From the NCBI GenBank assembly GCA_016801885.1, contig CM028890.1:10346001-10410000 (forward strand): a stretch of DNA of 64,000 nt. Direction: 5' to 3'. The notes below the pieces were generated by a model. That model had not been told where the DNA came from, did no database searches, and saw nothing but the letters and a program-made list of their open reading frames with translations. Made by a program: the position numbers and the translations under genes. This stretch comes from Toxotes chatareus. Lineage: Eukaryota; Chordata; Actinopteri; Toxotidae. Shown here one piece after another: positions 25,501 to 40,500 of this stretch (positions are counted from its first letter, which is position 1; each line of letters opens with the position of its first letter).

Positions 25501-28500
25501 TCAAAAAAATTTTTTGACTTTTTGTCCGAACGCCTATACTATACTATGGCGTTTTTTATGACATTTTGAGGTCAAAAAATTTTTTTTGACTTTTTTGGCC
25601 GATTTTGACATATACTATACTATGGCGTTTTTTATGACATTTTGAGTCAAAAAAAATTTTTTGCGATTTTTTTTTTGTCCGATTTTTTTTTTTATACTAT
25701 ACTAGCGTTTTTTATGACATTTTGAGGTAAAAAGCGTTTTTTTTTGACTTTTTTTGCCGATTTTGACGCCTATACTATACTATGCGTTTTTTATGACATT
25801 TTGAGGTCAAAAAAATTTTTTTTGACTTTTTTTTCCGATTTTTTGGCCTTACTATACTATACTATGGCGTTTTTTATGACATTTTGAGGTCAAAAATTTT
25901 TTGACTTTTTTTGTCCGATTTTGGCGCATACTATACTACGTTTTTATACTTTGAGAAAAAAATTTTTTTTTTGACATACTTTATGGCGTTTTTTATGACA
26001 TTTTGAAAATTTTTTGACTTTTTTTGCCGATTTTGGCATACTACTATACTATGGCGTTTTTTATGACATTTTGAGGTCAAAAAATTTTTTGACTTTTTTG
26101 TCCGATTTTGGCCTTACTATACTATAGCGTTTTTTATGACATTTTGAGGTCAAAAAAATTTTTTGACTTTTTTTGGCCGATTTTGACGCATATACTATAC
26201 TATAGCGTTTTTTATGACATTTTGAGGTCAAAATTTTTTTTTGACTTTTTTGTCGATTTTGGCCATACTATACTATGGCGTTTTTTATGACATTTTGAGG
26301 TCAAAAAAAAAATTTTTTGACTTTTTTTGTCCGATTTTGCGCCATACTATACTATATAGCGTTTTTATGACATTTTGAGGTCAAAAATTTTTGACTTTTT
26401 TGCCGAAAAAGCGCCTATACTATACTATAGCGTTTTTTATGACATTTTGAGGTCAAAAAATTTTTTGACTTTTTGCCGATTTTGACGCCTTACTATACTA
26501 TACTATGGCGTTTTTGACTTTTTGACCGATTTTGGTTACTATACTATAGCGTTTTTTATGACATTTTTTTTTTGACTTTTTTTTGGCGAAAAAAGCCTAT
26601 ATACTATACTATGACGTTTTTTTATGACATTTGAGGTCAAAAAAATTTTTTGAATTTTTTTTTCCGATTTTGGCATGCATACTATACTATAGCGTTTTTT
26701 ATGACATTTTGAGTCAAAAATTTTTTTGACTTTTTTGTCCGATTTTGGACGCCTTACTATACTATGGCGTTTTTTATGACATTTTGAGGTCAAAAAATTT
26801 TTTGACTTTTTTTGGCTTTGGCGCCATACTATACTATGGCGTTTTTTATGACATTTGAGGTCAAAAAATTTTTTTGACTTTTTTGGCGATTTGATTTTGA
26901 CGCCATACTATACTATGGCGTTTTTATGACATTTTGAGGTCAAAAAATTTTTGACTTTTTTGCCGATTTTGACGTATACTATACTATGGCGTTTTTTTTA
27001 TGACATTTTGAGGTCAAAAAAATTTTTTTGACTTTTTTTGGCCGATTTTGGCCTATACTATACTATGGCGTTTTTTATGACATTTTGAGGTCAAAAAATT
27101 TTTTGACTTTTTTTTTTTTGCGTTTTTTTGACATTTGAGGTCAAAAAATTTTTTTGACTTTTTTGTCCGATTTTACTATACTATGGCGTTTTTATGACAT
27201 TTTGAGGGTGAAAAAAATTTTTGACTTTTTTGGCCGATTTTGCACGCCATACTATACTATACTATGGCGTTTTTTATGACATTTTGAGGTCAAAAAAATT
27301 TTTTTTGACTTTTTTGTCCGATTTGGCCTTACTATACTATGGCGTTTTTTATGACATTTTGAGGTCAAAAAATTTTTTGACTTTTTTGGCCGATTTTGGC
27401 CGATTTTTACTATACTATACTATAGCGTTTTTTATGACATTTTGAGGTCAAAAAAATTTTTTTTTTTTTTTTGGCGATTTTGGCGCCATACTATACTATA
27501 GCGTTTTTTATGACATTTTGAGGTCAAAAAAAATTTTTTGACTTTTTGCCGATTTTGGCGCATATACTATACTATAGCGTTTTTTATGACATTTTGAGGT
27601 CAAAAATTTTTTTTGACTTTTTTGTCCGAAAAAACGCCTATACTATACTATGACATTTTTTTTTATGACATTTTGAGTCACAAAAAATATTTTGCGTTTT
27701 TTTTTTGAGGTCCGATTTTGGCCGATTTTTACTATACTATAGCGTTTTTTATGACATTTTTTATGACATTTGAGGTCAAAAAATTTTTTTGACTTTTTTT
27801 TGGCCAGCTTTTACTATAGCGTTTTTTATGACATATGAGGTCAAAAATTTTTTTTTTATGACATTTTGAGGTCAAAACTATGGCGTTTTTTTTGACTTTT
27901 TGGTCGATTTTGCCGCATATACTATACTATGGCGTTTTTTATGACATTTTGAGGTCAAAAATTTTTTTGACTTTTTGGCGATTTTGACGCCTATACTATA
28001 CTATAGCGTTTTTTATGACATTTTGAGGTCAAAAAAATTTTTTTTGACTTTTTTGCCGATTTTGGCGCCATACTATACTATAGCGTTTTTTATGACATTT
28101 TGAGGTCAAAAATTTTTTGACTTTTTTTTCCGATTTTGGCGCCTTACTATACTATAGCGTTTTTTATGACATTTTGAGGTCAAAAAATTTTTTTGACTTT
28201 TTTTGTCCGATTTTGACGCCATACTATACTATGGCGTTTTTTTATGACATTTTGAGGTCAAAAAAAATTTTTTTGACTTTTTTGCCGGCCGAAAAAAGCG
28301 CCATATACTATACTATGGCGTTTTTATGACATTTTGAGGTCAAAAAAATTTTTGACTTTTTTTTGGTCCGATTTTGGCGCCTATACTATACTATAGCGTT
28401 TTTTATGACATTTTGAGGTCAAAAAATTTTTTTGACTTTTTTGCCTTACTATACTATGCGTTTTTATGACATTTGAAAAAAAATTTACTATACTATGGCG

Positions 28501-31500
28501 TTTTTATGACGTTTTTTGACATTTGAAAAAAATTTTTTTTGACTTTTTGGCGATTTTGCATGCCTTACTACTATACTATGCGTTTTTTATGACATTTTGA
28601 GGTCAAAAAATTTTTTTGACTTTTTTGGCGAAAAACGCCTATACTATACTATACTATAGCGTTTTTTTATGACATTTGAGGTCAAAAATTTTTTTGACTT
28701 TTTGACGGCATTTACTATACTATGGCGTTTTTTATGACATTTTGAGTCTTACTATTTATGACTTTTTTTTATGACATTTTGAGGTACTATACTATGGCGT
28801 TTTTTTGACATTTTGAGTCAAAAAATTTTGACTTTTTTGGCGATTTTTACTACTACTGCTACTATAGCGTTTTTTTATGACATTTTGAGGTCAAAATTTT
28901 TTGAAATTTTTTATACTATAGCGTTTTTTTATGACATTTGAGGTCAAAAAATTTTGGCCATACTATACTATATGGCGTTTTTTATGACATTTTGAGGTCA
29001 AAAAATTTTTGACTTTTTTTGTCCGATTTTGGCCTATACTATACTATGGCGTTTTTTATGACATTTTGAGGTCAAAAAAATTTTTTGACTTTTTGCCGAT
29101 TTTGGCATATACTATACTATAGCGTTTTTTATGACATTTTGAGGTCAAAAATTTTTTTTGACTTTTTTGTCCGATTTTGACGCCTTACTATACTATGGCG
29201 TTTTTTATGACATTTTGAGGTCAAAAAATTTTTTTTTTTGACTTTTTGGCCGATTTTGCGCTATACTATACTATAGCGTTTTTTATGACATTTTGAGGTC
29301 AAAAATTTTTTGACTTTTTTGCGATTTTCGATTTGGCATATACTATACTATGGCGTTTTTTATGACATTTTGAGGTCAAAAATTTTTTGACTTTTTTGAA
29401 ATTTTTTTTTTTGACTATTTTTGGCTTTTTTGACATTTTGAGGTCAAAACTTTTTGATTTTTTTGGCGATTTGACGCCTTACTATACTATGGCGTTTTTT
29501 ATGACATTTTGAGGTCAAAAAATTTTTTGACTTTTTTGCCGATTTTGGCGCCTTACTATACTATAGCGTTTTTTATGACATTTTGAGGTCAAAAATTTTT
29601 TTTGACTTTTTGTCCGATTTTGGCGCCTACTACTATACTATAGCGTTTTTTATGACATTTTGAGGTCAAAAAATTTTTTTGACTTTTTTTTGCGCCTTAC
29701 TATTTGGCGTTTTTATGACATTTGAGGTCAAAAATTTTTTGACTTTTTTTGGCGATACTATACTATGGCGTTTTTTATGACATTTTGAGGTCAAAAAAAT
29801 TTTTGACTTTTTTTGCCGATTTTTGCGCCTTACTATACTATAGCGTTTTTTTTATGACATTTTGAGGTCAAAATTTTTTTTGACTTTTTTTGCCCGATTT
29901 TGACGCCTATACTATACTATAGCGTTTTTTATGACATTTTGAGGTCAAAAAATTTTTTTGACTTTTTTTGCCGATTTTGGCATATACTATACTATGGCGT
30001 TTTTATGACATTTTGAGGTCAAAAAAAAATTTTTTTGACTTTTTGGCCGATTTTGCGCCTATATACTATACTATACTATGAGCGTTTTTATGACATTTTT
30101 GAGGTCAAAATTTTTTTTTGACTTTTTGTCCGATTTTTGGCCTTATACTATACTATGGCGTTTTTTATGACATTTGAGGTCAAAAAATTTTTTGACTTTT
30201 TTGGCCGATTTTGCGCCATACTACTATACTATAGCGTTTTTTATGACATTTTGAGGTCAAAAAAATTTGACTTTTTTTTGACGTTTTTATGACATTTTGA
30301 GGTCAAAAAAATTTTTTTTGACTTTTTTGCCGATTTTACTATGCTACTATACTATACTATTTTTTATGACATTTTGAGGTCAAAAAATTTTTTGACTTTT
30401 TGCCGATTTTTGCGCCATACTATACTATAGCGTTTTTTATGACATTTGAGGTCAAAAAATTTTTTTGACTTTTTTGGCCGATTTTGGCCTTATACTATAC
30501 TATGGCGTTTTTTATGACATTTTGAGGTCAAAAATTTTTTTGACTTTTTGTGCCGATTTTGGCATACTACTATACTATGGCGTTTTTTTTATGACATTTT
30601 GAGGTCAAAAAATTTTTTTGACTTTTTTCGATTGGCGCCTTACTATACTAAAGCGTTTTTATGACATTTTGAGGTCAAAAATTTTTTGACTTTTTTTTGC
30701 GAAAAAAAACGGCATATATACTATACTATAGCGTTTTTTTATGACATTTTGAGGTCAAAAAATTTTTTTGACTTTTTTGGCCGATTTTGGCGCCATACTA
30801 TACTATGGCGTTTTTTATGACATTTTGAGGTCAAAAAAATTTTTTGACTTTTTTTGGCCGATTTTGGCGCCTTACTATACTATGGCGTTTTTTTATGACA
30901 TTTTGAGGTCAAAATTTTTTTTGACTTTTTGGCCGATTTTGGCCTATACTATACTATAGCGTTTTTATGACATTTTGAGGTCAAAAAATTTTTTGACTTT
31001 TTTGGCGAAACTTACGCCTACTACTATACTATGACATTTTTTTATGACATTTTGAGGTCGATTTTGGCGCCTTTTTTTGACGTTTTTTGACGATTTTGAC
31101 TTTTTGCATATACTATACTATGGCGTTTTTTATGACGTTTTTTGAGGTCAAAATTTTTTTTGACTTTTTTGGCGATTTTGGCATATACTATACTATGGCG
31201 TTTTTATGACATTTTGAGGTCAAAAATTTTTTGACTTTTTTGCCGATTTGGCCTACTATACTATAGCGTTTTTTATGACATTTTGAGTCAAAAATTTTTT
31301 TGACTTTTTTTTGGCGAAAAAACCTTATACTATACTATGGCGTTTTTATGACATTTTGAGGTCAAAAATTTTTTGACTTTTTTTTGGCCGATTTTGGCCA
31401 TATACTATACTATGGCGTTTTTTTTTTGAGGTCAAAATTTTTTTTGACTTTTTTGCGATTTGGTCATACTATACTATTTTTTTTTATTTTTTTTGAGGTC

Positions 31501-34500
31501 AAAAAATTTTTTGACTTTTTTTGCGATTTTAGCGCTACTATACTATGGCGTTTTTTATGACATTTTGAGTCAAAAATTTTTTGACTTTTTGTCCGATTTT
31601 GGCGCCTATACTATACTATGAGCGTTTTTTATGACATTTTGGTCAAAAAAAATTTTTTGACTTTTTTTGGCGATTTTGACGCCTTACTATACTATATGGC
31701 GTTTTTTATGACATTTTGAGGTCAAAAAATTTTTTGACTTTTTGGCCGATTTTTGGCGCCTATACTATACTATGAATTTTTTTTTTATGACATTTTGAGG
31801 TCAAAAATTTTTTTTGACTTTTTGACCGATTTTGGCATATACTATACTATAGCGTTTTTTTATGACATTTGAGGTACTAAAAAAATTTTTTGACTTTTTT
31901 GCCGATTTTTTGGCATATACTATACTATAGCGTTTTTTTATGACATTTTGAGTCAAAATTTTTTTTTGACTTTTTTTTCCGATTTTGACGCCATATACTA
32001 TACTATAGCGTTTTTTTATGACATTTTGAGGTCAAAAAATTTTTTTTGACTTTTTTGCCGATTTGGCGCCTTACTATACTATAGCGTTTTTTTTTATGAC
32101 ATTTTGAGGTCAAAAAATTTTTTGACTTTTTTGGCGATTTTGGCATATACTATACTATGGCGTTTTTTTTATTTGAGGTTTTGAGGTCAAAAGCGCCTTT
32201 TTTTTTGACGTTTTTATTTTGAGGTCAAAAATTTTTGACTTTTTTTGCCGATTACATACTATACTATGGCGTTTTTTATGACATTTTGAGGTCAAAAAAA
32301 TTTTTGACTTTTTTTGGCGATTTTGGCATATACTATACTATACGTTTTTTATGACTATGCGTTTTTTATGACTTTTTTTTGAGGCCTATACTATAAAATT
32401 TTTTTTGACATTTTGAGGTTTTTTTTGACTTTTTGGCCTTACTATACTACTGGCGTTTTTTATGACATTTTGAGGTCAAAAAAATTTTTTGACTTTTTTT
32501 GCGATTTTGCGCATATACTATACTATAGCGTTTTTTTATGACATTTTGAGTCAAAAAAATTTTTTGACTTTTTTTTTTGGCGATTTTGCATATACTATAC
32601 TATAGCGTTTTTTTATGACATTTTGAGGTCAAAAATTTTTTGACTTTTTTGCCGAGCGCCTTACTATACTATAGCGTTTTTTATGACATTTTGAGGTCAA
32701 AAATTTTTTTTGACTTTTTTGGCGAAAAAAGCGCCTATACTATACTATAGCGTTTTTTATGACATTTTGAGGTCAAAAATTTTTTGACTTTTTTTGCCGA
32801 TTTTGGCGCCTTACTATACTATGGCGTTTTTATGACATTTTTTGAGTCAAAAATTTTTTTGACTTTTTTTCCGATTTTGCGCTATACTATACTATAGCGA
32901 CATTTTTTTATGACATTTTGAGGTAAAAAAAATTTTTTGACTTTTTTGGCCGATTTTTTTTGCCATACTATACTATGATGTTTTTTTATGACATTTTTGA
33001 GGTCAAAAATTTTTTGACTTTTTTTTGCCGATTTTGCCTTACTACTATACTATACTGTTTTTTATGACATTTTGAGGTCAAAATTTTTTTGACTTTTTTG
33101 ACGATTTTGAGGCCTTACTATACTATAGCGTTTTTATGACATTTGAGGTCAAAAAATTTTTTGACTTTTTTCCGAAAAAAAGCATATACTATACTATAGC
33201 GTTTTTTATGACATTTTGAGGTCAAAAATTTTTGACTTTTTTTTTTGCCCGATTTTGACATATACTATACTATAGCGTTTTTATGACATTTTGAGGTCAA
33301 ATTTTTTTTTGACTTTTTTTGCCCGAAAAAACGCATATACTATACTATGGCGTTTTTTATGACATTTTGAGGTCAAAAATTTTTTTGACTTTTTTGCCGA
33401 TTTTGGCTTATACTATACTATAGCGTTTTTTATGACATTTTGAGGTCAAAAAAAATTTTGACTTTTTTTGCCGATTTTGGCGCTATACTATACTATAGCG
33501 TTTTTTATGACATTTTGAGTCAAAAAATTTTTTGACTTTTTTGCCGATTTTGGCGGCTTACTATACTATGGCGTTTTTTTACATTTTGAGGTCGTTTTTG
33601 ACTTTTTTGAGGTCAAAACTATTTTATGACGTTTTTTTTGAGTCAAAAATTTTTTTTGACTTTTTTGGCGATTTTGACGCCTTACTATACTATGGCGTTT
33701 TTTTATGACATTTTGAGGTCAAAAAATTTTTTTTGACTTTTTTGGCCGATTTTGGCGCCTTACTATACTATGGCGTTTTTTATGACATTTTGAGGTCAAA
33801 AAAATTTTTTTTGACTTTTTTTGTTTGACGATTTAACGCCTTACTATACTATAGCGTTTTTTATGACATTTTGAGGTTGAAAAAATTTTTTTGACTTTTT
33901 GGTCAAAAATTTCCGACTTTTTGCGATTTTGACGCCTATACTATACTATGGCGTTTTTTATGACATTTTGAGGTCAAAAATTTTTTTTGACTTTTTTTTT
34001 GGCCGATTTTGGCGTTTTATACTATACTATGGCGTTTTTTTTATGACATTTTGAGGTCAAAAAAAAAAATTTTTTTTTTTTGGCCGATTTTGGCCTTACT
34101 ATACTATGCGTTTTTTATGACATTTTGAGTCAAAAATTTTTTTTGACTTTTTGGCGATTTTGGCCTTACTATACTATAGCGTTTTTATACTTTGAGCGTT
34201 TTTTGACTTTTTTGTCGAAAAAAGCCTTACTACTATACTATTTTTGACATTTGAGGTCAAAATTTTTTTTTTTTTGCCGATTTTGCGCCATACTATACTA
34301 TGGCGTTTTTTATGACATTTGAGGTCAAAAAATTTTTTTGACTTTTTGGCGATTTTGCGCCATACTATACTATGAGCGTTTTTATGACATTTTGAGGTCA
34401 AAAAATTTTTTGACTTTTTTTGCCGCGATTTTGGCATATACTATACTATGGCGTTTTTTATGACATTTTGAGGTCAAAAAAAATTTTTTGACTTTTTTGG

Positions 34501-37500
34501 CCGATTTTGGCATATACTATACTATGGCGTTTTTTATGACATTTTGAGTCAAAAAATTTTTTTGACTTTTTTGGCGATTTTGGCCTATACTATACTATGG
34601 CGTTTTTTATGACATTTTGAGGAAAAAAAATTTTTTGACTTTTTTGGCCGATTTTGACGCCTTACTATACTATGGCGTTTTTTATGACATTTTGAGGTAA
34701 AAATTTTTTTTGACTTTTTTTGGCGATTTTGGCATATACTATACTATAGCGTTTTTATGACATTTTGAGGTCAAAAATTTTTTTGACTTTTTGGCGATTT
34801 TGGCCTTACTTACTATACTATGGCGTTTTTATGACATTTTGAGGTCAAAAAAATTTTTGACTTTTTGGCGATTTTGCGCCTTACTATACTATGGCGTTTT
34901 TATGACATTTGAGGTCAAAAAATTTTTGAAAAAATTTTTTTGACTTTTTTGGCGATTTTGCGCCTTACTATACTATGGCGATTTTTTTATGACATTTTGA
35001 GGTCAAAAAATTTTTTTGACTTTTTTTGGCGATTTTGGCATATACTATACTATGGCGTTTTTTATGACATTTTGAGTCAAAAAATTTTTTTTTTGACTTT
35101 TTGCCGATTTTGGCTATACTATACTATGGCGTTTTTTATGACATTTTGAGGTCAAAAATTTTTTTTGACTTTTTTGGCGATTTTGGCATATACTACTATA
35201 CTATGCGTTTTTATGACATTTTGAGGTCAAAAAATTTTTTGACTTTTTTTCCGACTTTTTGGCCGATTTTACTACTACTATGGCGTTTTTTATGACATTT
35301 GAGGTCAAAAAAATTTTTGGTCGAAAAAAAATTTTTTGACGTTTTTTTGGCGATTTTGAGGTCAAATATACTATACTATGGCGATTTTTTTATGACATTT
35401 TGAGGTCTATGGCGTTTTTTGACTTTTTTTGAGGTCAAAAATTTTTGACTTTTTTGGCCTTATACTATACTATGGCGTTTTTTATGACATTTTGAGGTCA
35501 AAAAATTTTTTTTTTGACTTTTTTTGGCCGATTTTGGCATATACTATACTATAGCGTTTTTTTATGACATTTTGAGGTCAAAAAAATTTTTTGACTTTTT
35601 TTGTCCGATTTTGACGCCTTACTATACTATGGCGTTTTTTATGACATTTTGAGGTCAAAAATTTTTTGACTTTTTTTGCCGATTTTGGCCTACTACTATA
35701 CTATAGCGTTTTTATGACATTTTGAGGTCAAAAAATTTTTTTGACTTTTTTTGCCGATTTTGAGCATATACTATACTATGGCGTTTTTTTTATGACATTT
35801 TGAGGTTTGACTTTTTTTTGGCGATTTTTTTTGACGTTTTTTTTTTGAGGTCCGACTTTTTTTGACGCCTTACTATACTATGGCGTTTTTATGACATTTT
35901 GAGGTCAAAAAAATTTTTGACTTTTTTTGCCGATTTTGGATATACTATACTATAGCGTTTTTTATGACATTTTGAGGTCAAAAAATTTTTTGACTTTTTG
36001 GCCGATTTTGGCCTATACTATACTATGGCGTTTTTTTATGACATTTTGAGGTCAAAAATTTTTTGACTTTTTTTTTGGCGAAAATTTTGGCGCCTTACTA
36101 TACTATAGCGTTTTTTATGACATTTTGAGGTCAAAAATTTTTTTTTTTTTTGTCCGATTTTGGCGTATACTATACTATGGCGTTTTTTATGACATTTTGA
36201 GGTCAAAAAATTTTTTTGACTTTTTTGGCCGATTTGGCGCTTACTATACTATACTATGGCGTTTTTTATATTTGAGGTCAAAAAATTTTATGGCATTTTT
36301 TTATAGCGTTTTTTTGACATTTTGTTTTTTTTTGACTTTTTGGCCGATTTTGCATATACTATACTATGGCGTTTTTTATGACATTTTGAGGTCAAAAATT
36401 TTTTGACTTTTTTGCCGATTTTGGCATATACTATACTATACTATGGCGTTTTTTATGACATTTTGAGGTCAAAAATTTTTTTGACTTTTTTTGCCGATCC
36501 GATTTTGGCCTTACTATACTATACTATAGCGTTTTTTATGACATTTTGAGGTCAAAAATTTTTTTTTGACTTTTTTTTGGCCGATTTTTGGCCTATACTA
36601 TACTATAGCGTTTTTTATGACATTTGAGGTCAAAAAAATTTTTTTGACTTTTTTTGGCCGATTTTGCGCCTATACTATACTATGGCGTTTTTATGACATT
36701 TTGAGGTCAAAAAAATTTTTTGACTTTTTTGCCGATTTTGGACGCATATACTATACTATGGCGTTTTTATGACATTTTGAGGTCAAAAAAATTTTTTTTG
36801 ACTTTTTTGGCCGATTTTGACGCCTATACTATACTATGGTTTTTTTATGACATTTTGAGGTCAAAATTTTTTTTTTGACTTTTTTGGCCGAAGCGCCTTA
36901 CTATACTATGGCGTTTTTTATGACATTTGAGGTCAAAAAATTTTTTGACTTTTTTTTTGCCGATTTTGGCCTATACTATACTATAGCGTTTTTTATGACA
37001 TTTTGAGGTCAAAAATTTTTTGACTTTTTTTTTGTCCGATTTTGGCCTATACTATACTATGAGCGTTTTTTTTTTATGACATTTGAGGTCATTTTTGGTT
37101 TTTTTTTGACTTTTTTTTTTTTTGACGCCTTACTATACTATAGCGTTTTTTTATGACATTTTGAGGTTACTAAAAAATTTTTTGACATTTTTTTGGCAAA
37201 AATTTTTTGACGCCTTACTATACTATGGCGTTTTTTTTATGACATTTTGAGGTCAAAAAATTTTTGACTTTTTTTGGCGATTTTGACGCCTTACTATACT
37301 ATAGCGTTTTTTATACATTTTGAGTCAAAAAATTTTTTGACTTTTTTGCGATTTTGAGCCTTACTATACTTGCGTTTTTTATGACATTTTGAGGTCAAAA
37401 ATTTTTTGACTTTTTTACGATTTTAGCTATACTATACTATGACGTTTTTTGATGACATTTTGAGGTCAAATTTTTTGACTTTTTTTGGCCGATTTATGGC

Positions 37501-40500
37501 GCGCCATACTATACTATGGCGTTTTTTATGACATTTTGAGGTCAAAATTTTTTTTTTGACTTTTTTGGTCCGATTTTTTTGACTTTTTTACTACTTATAC
37601 TATGGCGTTTTTTATGACATTTTGAGGTCAAAAAAATTTTTTTGACTTTTTTGGCCGATTTTGGCGCTTATACTATACTATGGCGTTTTTATGACATTTT
37701 GAGGTCAAAAATTTTTTTTGACTTTTTTTGTCCGATTTTGCAGCGCCTTACTATACTATAGCGTTTTTTATGACATTTTGAGGTCAAAAATTTTTTGACT
37801 TTTTTGTCCGATTTTGACGCCATACTATACTATGGCGTTTTTATGACATTTTGAGGTCAAAAATTTTTTTGACTTTTTTTGGCCGATTTTGGCGCCATAC
37901 TACTATACTATGGCGTTTTTTATGACATTTTGAGGTCAAAAATTTTTTTTTTTTTTGTCCGATTTTGGCCTTACATACTATACTATATGGCGTTTTTATG
38001 ACATTTTGAGGTCAAAAAATTTTTTGACTTTTTTGCCGATTTTGGCCTATACTATACTATAGCGTTTTTATGACATTTTGAGGTCAAAAAAACTTTTTTT
38101 TTTGACGTTTTTTTTTGTCCGATTTTGACTTTTTTGCCATTTTGACATATACTATACTATGGCGTTTTTTATGACATTTTGAGGTCAAAAATTTTTTTGA
38201 CTTTTTTTGCCGATTTTTGGCGCTACTATACTATGGCGTTTTTTATGCGTTTTTTTGACTTTTTGAGCGATTTTTGGCATATACTATACTATGGCGTTTT
38301 TATGACATTTTGAGGTCAAAAATTTTTTGACTTTTTTTGGCGATTTTGACATATACTATACTATGGCGTTTTTTATGACATTTTGAGGTCAAAAAAAATT
38401 TTTTTGACTTTTTGTCCGATTTTGACATATACTATACTATGGCGTTTTTTTATGACATTTTGAGTCGATTTTGGCATATACTATACTAAAAAAATTTTTT
38501 GACATTTTTTTTTGGCCGATTTTGACGCCATACTATACTATAGCGTTTTTTATGACATTTTGAGGTCAAAAAATTTTTTTTGACTTTTTTTTGCCGATTT
38601 TGCGCCTTACTATACTATGGCGTTTTTTATGACATTTGAGGTCAAAAAATTTTTTGATGGCGTTTTTTTTTTGGCGATTTTGGCGCCTTACTATACTATG
38701 GCGTTTTTTATGACATTTTGAGGTCAAAAAAATTTTTTGACTTTTTGGCCCGATTTTGGCCTACTACTATACTATGGCGTTTTTTATGACATTTGAGGTC
38801 AAAAAATTTTTTTGACTTTTTTTTGTCCGATTTTTTTGGCGCCTATACTATACTATAGCGTTTTTTTATGACATTTTGAGGTCAAAATTTTTTTTTTTTT
38901 TTTGCCGATTTTGACGCCTTACTATACTATAGCGTTTTTTATGACATTTTGAGGTCAAAAAATTTTTTTGACTTTTTGGCCGATTTTTGCGCCATACTAT
39001 ACTATGGCGTTTTTTATGACATTTTGAGGTCAAAAATTTTTTGACTTTTTGCCGATTTTGGCGCCTTACTATACTATGGATTTTTTTTATGACATTTGAG
39101 GTCAAAAATTTTTTGACTTTTTGGCCGATTTTGACGCCATACTATACTATGGCGTTTTTATGACATTTTGAGGTCAAAAAATTTTTTTTTTTTTTTGGCC
39201 GATTTTGGCCTATACTATACTATGGCGCGTTTTTTATGACACATTTGAGGTCAAAAAATTTTTTGACTTTTTTTTTTGTCCGATTTTGCGCCTATACTAT
39301 ACTATAGCGTTTTTTATGACATTTTTCAAAGGTCAAAAAATTTTTTTTGACTACTATTTTTTGACCGATCAAAAACGCCTTACTATACTATATATACTAT
39401 TTTATGACATTTTGAGGTCAAAAAATTTTTTGACTTTTTTGGCGAAAAAAACTGCCATACTATACTATGGCGTTTTTTTATGACATTTTGAGGTCAAAAA
39501 AATTTTTGACTTTTTTTGGCCGATTTTGCGCCTTACTATACTATAGCGTTTTTTATGACATTTTGAGGTCAAAAACGTTTTTTTTGACTTTTTTGTCCGA
39601 TTTTGACGCCTTACTATACTATACTATGGCGTTTTTATGACATTTTGAGGTCAAAAAATTTTTTGACTTTTTTGGCCGATTTTGGCGCCTTACTATACTA
39701 TGGCGTTTTTTATGACATTTTGAGGTCAAAAAAATTTTTTGACTTTTTTTGGCCGATTTGGCAGCGCATATACTATACTATGACGTTTTTTATGACATTT
39801 TGAGGTCAAAAAATTTTTGACTTTTTTGTCCGATTTGGCGCCTTACTATACTATACTATACTATGGCGTTTTTTATGACATTTTGAGGTCAAAAATTTTT
39901 GACTTTTTTTGGTCAAAATTTTTGACTTTTTTACTATACTATATGGCGTTTTTTATGACATTTTGAGGTCAAAAATTTTTTGACTTTTTTGGCCGATTTT
40001 GGCATACTATACTATGGCGTTTTTATGACATTTGCGTTTTTTATGACATTTTGAGGTCGAAAAAAATTTTTTGACTTTTTTTATGACATTTTGGCGTCTT
40101 ACTATACTATGACTTTTTGGCCGATTTTTATACTATGACATGACATTTTGAGGTCAAAAATTTTTGACTTTTTGTCCGATTTTGACGCCATACTATACTA
40201 TGGCGTTTTTTATGACATTTGAGGTCAAAAAATTTTTTTGACTTTTTTTTGCCGATTTTGGCCGCCTTACTATACTATGGCGTTTTTTTATGACATTTTG
40301 AGGTCAAAAATTTTTTGACTTTTTTTTTTGGCCGATTTTGACGCCTTACTATACTATGGCGTTTTTTATGACATTTTGAGGTCAAAATTTTTTTGACTTT
40401 TTTGGCGATTTTGCGCCATACTATACTACTATGCGTTTTTTATGACATTTTGAGGTCAAAAAAAATTTTTTGACTTTTTTGTCCGATTTTGGCGCCTTAC